In this document: positions 18,019 through 24,892 of the stretch, piece after piece
How the letters are laid out: each line of letters begins with the position of its first letter
How positions within the stretch are numbered: position 1 is the stretch's first letter
NCBI RefSeq assembly: GCF_038725785.1
Contig: NZ_CP109796.1
Span: 1,488,001-1,552,000 of the forward strand
DNA from: Termitidicoccus mucosus
GTDB taxonomy: Bacteria; Verrucomicrobiota; Verrucomicrobiia; Opitutales; Opitutaceae
DNA length: 64,000 nucleotides
Reading direction: 5' to 3'
Notes under the pieces: generated by a model
What the model was told of the DNA's origin: nothing
The model's database searches: none
What the model saw: the letters and a program-made list of their open reading frames with translations, nothing else
Translations under genes and position numbers: made by a program

Positions 18019-19002
18019 ATGGATAACAAGCCCACTTATACACTGGAATTCGAAAAGCCGCTCCGTGAGCTGAGCGTCCAGCTTGAGCAACTCCGCCAGC
18101 GTTCCCTTGAAAACAACCTCGATCTCGCCGACGAGATCGGCGCCATCGAAAAAAAGATCACCGCCACCCAGCGCGAGATCTACTCCAACCTCAGCCCCTG
18201 GCAAAAGGTCCAGATCGCGCGTCATCCGCGCCGGCCCTACGCGCTCGACTACATCGCCGCCCTTTTCACCGATTTTCAGGAGCTTCACGGGGACCGCCAG
18301 TTCAACGACGACCGCGCCCTCATCGGCGGCACTGCTCTCCTCGACGACCAGCCCGTCATGCTCATCGCCCAGCAGAAGGGCCGTGACACCAAGGAAAACA
18401 TCATGCGCAACTTCGGCATGCCCCAGCCCGAGGGCTACCGCAAGGCGCTCCGCCTCATGCGTCTCGCCGAGAAATTCGAGCTTCCCGTCGTCACCTTCAT
18501 CGACACGCCCGGCGCCTTCCCCGGAGTCGAGTCCGAGGCCCGCCATGTTTCCGAGGCCATCGCGGTCAACCTCCGCGAGATGGCCATGCTTCACACCCCC
18601 ACCATCGCCGTTGTCGTCGGCGAAGGCGGCTCCGGCGGCGCCCTCGGGATCGGCGTCACCGACCGCGTGCTCATCTTTGAAAACAGTTACTATTCCGTGA
18701 TCTCGCCCGAGGGATGCGCGGCCATCCTCTGGAAGGATCGCTCCGCCGCCCCGCTGGCCGCCGAGGCGCTGAAGATCAACGCCGACCATCTCGAAAAACT
18801 CGGCGTCGTGGACGACGTGATCCCCGAGCCCGACGGCGGCGCGCACAACAATCCCGAGGCCGCCGCCAAGTCGCTGAAAAAAGTCCTCGCCAAGCACCTT
18901 TCCGTCCTTCGCCCGCTGCCCGTCGAAAAGCTCCTCGAAGCCCGTTACGAGCGCTACCGCCACCTCGGGCTCTACGAGGAGGCTGGCGAGGTGAAATGCT
19001 GA
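18019..19002 (+). CDS. accA: Acetyl-CoA carboxylase carboxyltransferase subunit alpha
   Basis: The 327-residue product starts YTLEFEKPLRELSVQLEQL, has the SNLSPWQKVQIARHPRRPYALDY and ELHGDR segments, and carries the oxyanion loops GAFPGVESEARH and VVGEGGSGGALGIG with ISPEGCAAILWKD. AccA forms the transferase with AccD and makes malonyl-CoA for fatty-acid synthesis. The ATG at 18019 is chosen because the frame upstream enters the tRNA-Glu gene. No accD is adjacent. Confidence 0.96.
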   Translation: MDNKPTYTLEFEKPLRELSVQLEQLRQRSLENNLDLADEIGAIEKKITATQREIYSNLSPWQKVQIARHPRRPYALDYIAALFTDFQELHGDRQFNDDRALIGGTALLDDQPVMLIAQQKGRDTKENIMRNFGMPQPEGYRKALRLMRLAEKFELPVVTFIDTPGAFPGVESEARHVSEAIAVNLREMAMLHTPTIAVVVGEGGSGGALGIGVTDRVLIFENSYYSVISPEGCAAILWKDRSAAPLAAEALKINADHLEKLGVVDDVIPEPDGGAHNNPEAAAKSLKKVLAKHLSVLRPLPVEKLLEARYERYRHLGLYEEAGEVKC

Positions 19003-19037
19003 CATAGTATTTTCTCTCAACATTGACCCAAATGACA

Positions 19038-19084
19038 GGGCGAGGCGTCCCCGCCGAGCCGCGGCTCAGCCGGAGGCTTCGCCC
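19038..19084. repeat. GC-rich palindrome after accA
   Basis: The segment pairs GGGCGAGGC with GCTTCGCCC at the ends and GAGCC with GGCTC at the centre, with internal mismatches. No T-tract follows. It resembles REP-type dispersed palindromes more than an intrinsic terminator. Confidence 0.6.
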
Positions 19085-19125
19085 TACCGGCGCTGCCGCG
19101 CCACTGTTAATCGAAAATATTATAT

Positions 19126-19533
19126 ATGCGTGATTTGCCCATCGGTCGTATAAAAAAAGTCCACCCTTACGCGTGGCTTTGGGAGCCGCTCGAAAACGAC
19201 CCCACCTTCTTGCTGCGCCCCATGTTTGGCGGGCGCGCCGCGTATGTCGCCGGACGCCTCACGCTCTATTTCACCGCGCAGTCCGACGACTGGCGCGGCA
19301 TCTGCGTCTGCACCGGGCGCGAGCATCACGCCTCGCTCATGAACGAGTTCCCCGAACTCGCACCTCATTCCGTGCTGCCCAAATGGCTTTATCTTCCGGA
19401 AAACCACAATCGCTTTGAGCCGGTCGCCGCCCGCCTCGTGGAACTCGTGCGCCGCCGCGACCCGCGCATCGGCGTCCTGCCGCAGGCGAAACGCGGGAAA
19501 AAGGCCGCTCCTGCATCACGCCGGGGACGCTGA
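19126..19533 (+). CDS. Conserved-looking small protein of unknown function
   Basis: The 135-residue protein has a compact, non-repetitive body (TFLLRPMFGGRAAYVAGRLTLYF, then DWRGICVCTGREHHASL, then HSVLPKWLYLPE) and a basic tail. The MFGG-x-A-x-Y-x-x-GRL segment recalls the start of TfoX/Sxy N-terminal domains, but the rest does not clearly match, so no function is given. It is transcribed in the same direction as accA, 123 bp downstream, and is convergent with the pseudouridine synthase. Confidence 0.6.
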   Translation: MRDLPIGRIKKVHPYAWLWEPLENDPTFLLRPMFGGRAAYVAGRLTLYFTAQSDDWRGICVCTGREHHASLMNEFPELAPHSVLPKWLYLPENHNRFEPVAARLVELVRRRDPRIGVLPQAKRGKKAAPASRRGR

Positions 19534-19576
19534 GCGCGCCGCCCTCGACGGCGGGGGAAAAACAAAGGCGCCCAAA

Positions 19577-20218
19577 TCATCCGCGCGCGCCCGCCGCCTG
19601 GCGCTCCGCTTCGTCGAGCTTGCGCCAGTCTCCCGGCTTGAGGGCAAGCGCCGGCAATTCCAAACGCCCGATTCTCATGCGCACCAGGCGCAGCGTCGGA
19701 TGCCCGATCGCCGCGGTCATGCGCCGCACCTGCCGGTTTTTCCCTTCGGTCAATTCCAGCGGATGCCCGATCGCCGCGGTCATGCGCCGCACCTGCCGGT
19801 TTTTCCCTTCGGTCAATTCCAGCGCGAGCCAGCAATCCGACACGTTTTTTCGATAACGCACCGGCGGATCGCGCGGCGGCAGCGGCGGAGCCGCAGCCAG
19901 CCGGCGCACCCGGCACGGCAGCGTCTTGTAGCCGCCGATCACAACCCCGTCCGCAAGCCGCGCGAGCGCGTCGGCCGCCGGGATGCGCTCGACCTGCGCG
20001 AAATAGCCGCGCGGATGCCCCCGTTTCGGATCGAGCAATCGCTCCACCAGCGCCGCTTCGTCCGTCAGCAAAAGCAGCCCCTCGCTGTCCGCGTCCAGCC
20101 GCCCGATCGGATAAACCTGCGGCGGCAGGGCAAACCCGGCCAGCGTCCGCCAGCGCGAGCCCGGCTCCGGCGTGAATTGCGAAAGCACGCCGTAAGGTTT
20201 GTTGAAGGCGACCAGCAT
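19577..20218 (-). CDS. RsuA/RluE-family pseudouridine synthase with a duplicated segment
   Basis: The start MLVAFNKPYGVLSQFT and the catalytic GRLDADSEGLLLLT are typical of the RluE/RsuA class without an S4 domain. The conserved EGKNRQVRRMTAAIGHP, which normally occurs once before TLRLVR, is present twice in tandem because of a 63-bp duplication (19698-19823). RluE modifies U2457 of E. coli 23S rRNA. The extra 21 residues lie in the active-site region and may impair the enzyme. RluE is the best fit, but the duplicated copy lowers confidence in function. Confidence 0.82.
   Translation of the reverse strand: MLVAFNKPYGVLSQFTPEPGSRWRTLAGFALPPQVYPIGRLDADSEGLLLLTDEAALVERLLDPKRGHPRGYFAQVERIPAADALARLADGVVIGGYKTLPCRVRRLAAAPPLPPRDPPVRYRKNVSDCWLALELTEGKNRQVRRMTAAIGHPLELTEGKNRQVRRMTAAIGHPTLRLVRMRIGRLELPALALKPGDWRKLDEAERQAAGARG
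19698..19823. repeat. Perfect 63-bp tandem duplication in the RluE-like gene
   Basis: Copies 19698-19760 and 19761-19823 are identical and keep the frame, adding 21 residues. Identity without drift suggests a very recent event or an assembly artefact. Confidence 0.95.
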
Positions 20219-20230
20219 GGATTAATTTGG

Positions 20231-20329
20231 GATTTTCGATTCTCGATTTTCGATTGGGCGCTGCCGCGCCGGATGCAAAGCGGAGCGGTAGCTCCACCAA
20301 TCGAAAATCGAGAATCGAGAATCGAAAAT
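20231..20329. repeat. Palindrome with heptamer-like arms (family F)
   Basis: The left arm (20231-20257) is built of units such as GATTTTC and GATTCTC; the right arm (20297-20329) is its reverse complement with one extra 7-nt unit. The loop is GC-rich. It fills the space between the RluE-like gene and the RidA gene. The build matches that of the 25773-25863 element, which uses GCGGAAT units. Confidence 0.85.
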
Positions 20330-20334
20330 TCTCC

Positions 20335-20796
20335 TCAATCCCGCACCTCCACGATCAACTGAATCTCGGTCGTTGAGTTTTTCGGCAACCCCGACACACC
20401 CACGGCCGCCCGCGCGTGCTTGCCTGCGTCGCCAAAGACCGCCACGAGCAAATCGCTCGCGCCGTTCACCACCGCCGGGCTGTCCGCGAAACCGTTCACC
20501 GCGTTCACGAAACCGGTCACGGACACCACCCGGCTCACCTGGTCGAGCGAGCCCAGCGCGGCCTTGATATTGGCGAGCGCGTTGAGCGTGCATACTTTCG
20601 CCGACTCGTAGGCCGACTCCACCGTCTGCTCCTTCCCGACCTGGCCGGTATGCGTCATCCTTCCGTCCACCATCGGGATGGTGCCGGCGCAATAAAGCAG
20701 GCTGCCCGTGCGCACGGTCGGCACGTAGTTGCCGGCGGCGGCGGGCGCGGCGGGCAGTAAAATATTTAATTCGGCGAGTTTTTTTTCAGGACTCAT
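20335..20796 (-). CDS. RidA/YjgF-family protein
   Basis: From the ATG at 20796 the product is 153 residues. It starts LAELNILLPAAPAAAGNYVPTVRTGSLLYCAGTIP and has GQVGKEQTVESAYESAKVCTLNALANIKAALGSLDQV, then the RAAVGVSGLPKNSTTEIQLIVEV ending that carries the conserved Arg and Glu. RidA members hydrolyse reactive enamine/imine intermediates from PLP enzymes. The longer upstream frame is low-complexity. The length matches the longer YjgF subgroup. Confidence 0.88.
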   Translation of the reverse strand: MSPEKKLAELNILLPAAPAAAGNYVPTVRTGSLLYCAGTIPMVDGRMTHTGQVGKEQTVESAYESAKVCTLNALANIKAALGSLDQVSRVVSVTGFVNAVNGFADSPAVVNGASDLLVAVFGDAGKHARAAVGVSGLPKNSTTEIQLIVEVRD

Positions 20797-20902
20797 AAGT
20801 TTTTGTTTTGGACTGCTCTGCCCAAAGAAGACGAGTTTTCTCTTCAAGGCAACCCGCTCGAAAAAGTTGCGATTCCTCGCGCGACGCACACGTTTGCACG
20901 GC

Positions 20903-22157
20903 ATGCCGCCGCCGTCATCCGCCGCACAAACGATCGCCGAATGGCAGGCACTCGCCGCCCGCGATCCGAGCGAGGCGGCCCGTGAGCTGTCCCGCCGCCT
21001 GCAAGCCCTCGCGCCCGCCCAGCGGTCCGCCGCCATCGCCTCGTGCGCCACGCCGCATGCGCTCGCCGAGTCCTTCGCGCGGGCCGCCGCGAGCGACGCG
21101 CCGCTCGCGGGCGCCCCCTATGTGCTGAAAGACCTGTTTCACGCGCGCAATCATCCCTCGGAAATCCGCCCGCGCCCACTTCCGCTCGCTCGACGAGGCC
21201 GGCGCGGTCTTTGCCGCAAAGGCGCACCTGCACGAATTCGCCTACGGGCTCACCGGGGAGAATCCGTTTCACGGCGACTGCGCGCACCCGAAATTTCCCC
21301 GGCGCGTGAGCGGCGGCTCCAGCAGCGGCACGGCCGTCGCGGTGGCATCCGGGCTCGTGCCATTTGGCATCGGCACCGACACCGGCGGCTCCATCCGCGT
21401 GCCCGCCTCGTTTTGCGGGCTCTACGGCCTGCGGCTCGGCGCGGGGCATCCGTGGATGAGCGAGGCGTTTCCGCTTGCGCCCGGTTTCGACACGCCCGGC
21501 TGGCTCGCGCGCACCGCGGCCGACATGCACGCCGTCAATCGCGCCCTGCTCGGCGAGACCCTCACCGCCCCGCGCAAGCCGCGCGGCTGCTTCCTCGATC
21601 TCGCCTCGCTCGGCCTCGCCCTGAACGCCACCACGGCCAAGGCCGTGCGCGCCGCGGCGCGCCGGCTCGCCCCGCCCGCCGACCGCACCACGCGCGACCA
21701 GATCACCAGCGCGTTTCTCGGCGCGCTCGAATCCTATTCGATCCTCCAGAGCACCGAGGCCTACGGGGTGCATGCCGACTGGCTCGACCGCCACCGCAAG
21801 CACTACAGCGACACGGTCTGGGCGCTGATTGACCGCGGGCGCAACTGGACGCAGACCCAGCTCGACGCCGCGCACATCAAGCGCGCCGCCATCCGCAAGC
21901 TTTTCCGCAGCTATTTCCGCGGCTACGATTTCCTCGTGATGCCCGCGACGCCGTTTCCCGCGCTGGCGAAATCCGACTGCACGCTGGAAAACCGCAACCG
22001 CCTGCTCACGCTCAACTCGCCGGCCAGCCTTGCCGGCCTGCCGGTCCTCACGCTTCCGGTCGCACTCGGCAACGGCTTGTCCGCAGGCCTGCAATTCATC
22101 GTCCCGAGCGCCGACAGCCCGGCCATCCGCTGGGCGCTGGAAACCTATCCCGGATGA
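20903..22157 (+). pseudogene. Amidase-signature hydrolase, frameshifted
   Basis: The first part (ATG at 20903) contains LAGAPYVLKDLFHARNHPSE with the catalytic Lys. The second part, in another frame, continues DEAGAVFAAKAHLHEFAYGLTGENPFHGD, then SGGSSSGTAVAV (cis-Ser) and DTGGSIRVPASFCG (nucleophile Ser). The frame changes around 21150-21175, and the about 20 residues that family members have between these parts are missing. So there is a small deletion plus frameshift. The pattern is closest to the allophanate hydrolase/AtzF-like group. It is divergent from the RidA gene. Confidence 0.8.
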
Positions 22158-22245
22158 AACAAGGGGAAGCGGCATCCCGCCGCTTGCGCTTGCCTGAAAC
22201 GCGGCGGGATGCGCTTCCACCGTTTCCCCAGACAACCGCCTGTCC

Positions 22246-23286
22246 CTACCCCACCGCGGATGCGAGCCGCCGGGTGCATTGCACGAATCCGTCCAGCTTG
22301 CGGCGGGCCGCGCCGCTCGCGATGGTCTCGCGCGCCAGCTCGATGCCCTCGGCGATCCCCGGCACGCGGTTGGCGGCGTAGAGCGCGACGCCGGCGTTGA
22401 GCACCACCGTCTCGCGCGCCGGGCCGGGCGTGTTTTCGAGCACGCCGAGCAGCATGACGCGGGATTCCTCCGCGTTGCCGACCTTCATGGTCCGGTTGCT
22501 CGCCATGGGAATGCCGTAGTCCTCCGGGTGTATCTCGTATTCGCTCACCGCGCCGTCCTTCAGTTCGCCCACCATCGTGGACGCGCCGAGCGAAACCTCG
22601 TCCATGCCGTCCTTGCCGTAAACGACCAGCACGTGGTTCGCGCCGAGCCGCTGCATCACGCGCACCTGGATGCCGACGAGATCAGGGTGGAAGACACCCA
22701 TCAACTGGTTCGGCGCGCCCGCCGGGTTCATCAAGGGGCCGAGGATGTTGAAGATCGTGCGCACGCCCATCTCGCGACGGATGGCGGCCACGTTTTTCAT
22801 CGCCGGGTGGTGGTTCGGCGCGAACATGAAGCAAATGCCCGTCTCGCGCACGCACTCGGCCAGCCGTTCCGGGGGCAGGTCGAGCGGCACGCCAAGCGCC
22901 TCGAGCACGTCGGCGCTGCCCGAGCGGCTCGACACGCCGCGCGCGCCGTGCTTGGCCACCTGCGCGCCCGCCGCCGCGACGACGAACATGGACGCCGTGG
23001 AAATGTTGAAGGTGTGCGCCCCGTCGCCGCCCGTGCCGACGATGTCCACGAAGTTCCCGCCGTCCGGCACCTCCACCCGGCGCGCGGCCTCGCGCATCAC
23101 CTGGGCCGCCGCCGTGATTTCGCCGATGGTTTCCTTCTTCACGCGCAGGCCGGTGATGATCGCCGCCGTCATGACCGGCGACATTTCGCCGCGCATGATC
23201 ATGCGCATCAAGTGCAGCATCTCGTCGTGAAAAATCTCCCGGTGTTCGATTGTGCGCTGAAGCGCTTCCTGTGGAGTGATGGGCAT
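22246..23286 (-). CDS. trpD: Anthranilate phosphoribosyltransferase
   Basis: The 346-residue enzyme has the PRPP-binding signature [19 protein letters not shown], then [23 protein letters not shown] and [20 protein letters not shown] with the metal-binding residues further on (GMDEVSLG). It transfers phosphoribose to anthranilate in tryptophan synthesis. No other trp gene is adjacent in the window. [15 protein letters not shown] is close to the typical [15 protein letters not shown], with the same charged residues. Confidence 0.94.
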   Translation of the reverse strand: MPITPQEALQRTIEHREIFHDEMLHLMRMIMRGEMSPVMTAAIITGLRVKKETIGEITAAAQVMREAARRVEVPDGGNFVDIVGTGGDGAHTFNISTASMFVVAAAGAQVAKHGARGVSSRSGSADVLEALGVPLDLPPERLAECVRETGICFMFAPNHHPAMKNVAAIRREMGVRTIFNILGPLMNPAGAPNQLMGVFHPDLVGIQVRVMQRLGANHVLVVYGKDGMDEVSLGASTMVGELKDGAVSEYEIHPEDYGIPMASNRTMKVGNAEESRVMLLGVLENTPGPARETVVLNAGVALYAANRVPGIAEGIELARETIASGAARRKLDGFVQCTRRLASAVG

Positions 23287-23408
23287 GCCGAATCAAATGA
23301 CCGTTCTCCGTCCAAAGCTAAAACAAAATTTTCAACAACCCGCGGCCGCCCCCCGCAAATAAGGGCTGGCACCGGCGCGCACAAGCAGGGCATGCTGGCA
23401 AGTCCGCC

Positions 23409-24683
23409 ATGTCATTCACGCCGGTCACGCTGCCCAACGGGAAACCTGTCAACGAACGCCTCACGCTCGTCGTGCTCGGCGCCGTGCAGTTCACGCACGT
23501 GCTGGACTTCATGATCATGATGCCGCTCGGGCCGTGGTTGATGGAGGTGTTTTCCATCAGCCCGTCGCAATTCGGCCGGCTCACCGCCGCCTACGGGCTC
23601 GCGGCCGCGGTCACCGGGCTGCTCGGCGGCGCGGTGCTCGACCGCTTCAACCGCAAGCACGCCTTGCTCACGCTCTACGCGGGCTTCTGCGTCTCGACGC
23701 TGGCGTGCGCGCTCGCGCCGACCTACTGGGCGTTGCTGGCCGCGCGCCTGGCGGCGGGCGCGTGCGGAGGCGTGGCCAGCTCCGTCGTCGTCGCGATGGT
23801 GGGCGACTTCATCCCGCCGGAGCGCCGCGGGCGCGCGATGGGCGTGGTGACGACGGCGTTTCCCCTCGCCCAGGTGCTCGGCGTGCCGCTCGGCCTGCTG
23901 CTCGCCGAAAAACTGGAATGGCACGCGACGTTTTTCCTGCTCACCGCGGTGAGCGTGCCGGTGCTGTTCATCGGGGCGCGCGCGCTGCCGTCGTTGCAGC
24001 CGGTGTTCTCCGGGCACAATCCCCTCAAACAGATGCGCGCCATCGTCACCATCCGCACGCACCGGCGCGGCTTCTGGCTGACGGCGTCGCTCGTGCTCGC
24101 GGGCGGCGCGATCTTTCCCTTCATGGCCCCGGCGATGGTGTCCAACGTGGGCATAGCCAAGCACGACCTGCTCTACATCTACCTCGCGAGCGGCGCGGTG
24201 ATGTTTTTCACGACCCCGGTGGTCGGCCGGCTCGTGGACAAACACGACAAGCTGAGGCTCATCGGCGTGTTTACGGCCTGCGGCATCGTGACCGTGCTCG
24301 TCCTTACCAACCTGCCGCCGGTGCCGCTGCTGGTCGCCCTGATGGCGACCACGGCCTTCAGCGTGTCGATGGGATCGCGTTTCCCGCCGTCGATGACCAT
24401 GCTGGCCAACGCCGTGGACCAGCGCTATCGCGGCGGCTTCATGAGCGTGAACTTCGCCGTGCAGCAGGCCGCGGGGGCGATCGCGAACATCATCGCGGGC
24501 CTGCTCATCACCGAGCAGCCCGACGGGCGGCTCCACGGCTTCGCGCTCGCGGGCCTGTTTTCCGCCTTTTGGATGGTGCTCACGTATGTCTTCGCCCGCC
24601 GCGTCCGCGACATCGCCCCGCATGCCGCCGCGCCGGGAAGGCCGACCGACCGCATGGCGGACGACCCGGCGGGGCCGATGTGA
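23409..24683 (+). CDS. Major facilitator superfamily transporter
   Basis: The 424-residue protein has about 12 hydrophobic segments. The MFS loop motif between segments 2 and 3 is GGAVLDRFNRKHALL, and the second copy GRLVDKHDKLRL lies after the central loop. The AARLAAGACGGV and PPERRGRAMGVV stretches match the DHA1-type drug/solute exporters. The substrate is unknown. It is divergent from trpD (122 bp), and the family B palindrome at 24721 lies behind it. Confidence 0.88.
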   Translation: MSFTPVTLPNGKPVNERLTLVVLGAVQFTHVLDFMIMMPLGPWLMEVFSISPSQFGRLTAAYGLAAAVTGLLGGAVLDRFNRKHALLTLYAGFCVSTLACALAPTYWALLAARLAAGACGGVASSVVVAMVGDFIPPERRGRAMGVVTTAFPLAQVLGVPLGLLLAEKLEWHATFFLLTAVSVPVLFIGARALPSLQPVFSGHNPLKQMRAIVTIRTHRRGFWLTASLVLAGGAIFPFMAPAMVSNVGIAKHDLLYIYLASGAVMFFTTPVVGRLVDKHDKLRLIGVFTACGIVTVLVLTNLPPVPLLVALMATTAFSVSMGSRFPPSMTMLANAVDQRYRGGFMSVNFAVQQAAGAIANIIAGLLITEQPDGRLHGFALAGLFSAFWMVLTYVFARRVRDIAPHAAAPGRPTDRMADDPAGPM

Positions 24684-24720
24684 TGACGGATGGACAAATA
24701 ACGGATATGAAGCTTTTGGC

Positions 24721-24803
24721 ATGGAGGGCCGGGCTCCCGCGAGGCCGTCGGCGGGGAACGTTGTCCCTGATCGCAACGGCCTCGCGGGAGCCCGGCTCTC
24801 CAT
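24721..24803. repeat. Palindrome with 28-bp arms (family B)
   Basis: Arms 24721-24748 and 24776-24803 pair with one mismatch. The arm text (GGAGGGCC.GGCTCC.GCGAGG) is related to that of 416-496. It lies after the MFS gene and may end its transcript. Confidence 0.88.
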
Positions 24804-24892
24804 AAGCCCGGATTCATTGTATAACGCGCCGCGTTTTTGAGCTTTTGTCATCGGGATTTTTTTGGGATTTGGAATTCGGGATTTATCAATCG

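Noticed and set aside
18010-19023. A 337-codon minus-strand frame
   Set aside because: It is the antisense shadow of accA.
24845-24892. Upstream start for the U32 protein
   Set aside because: The 16 extra residues come from a GGGATTT/GGAATTC repeat-like stretch; the family start fits the ATG at 24893 better.
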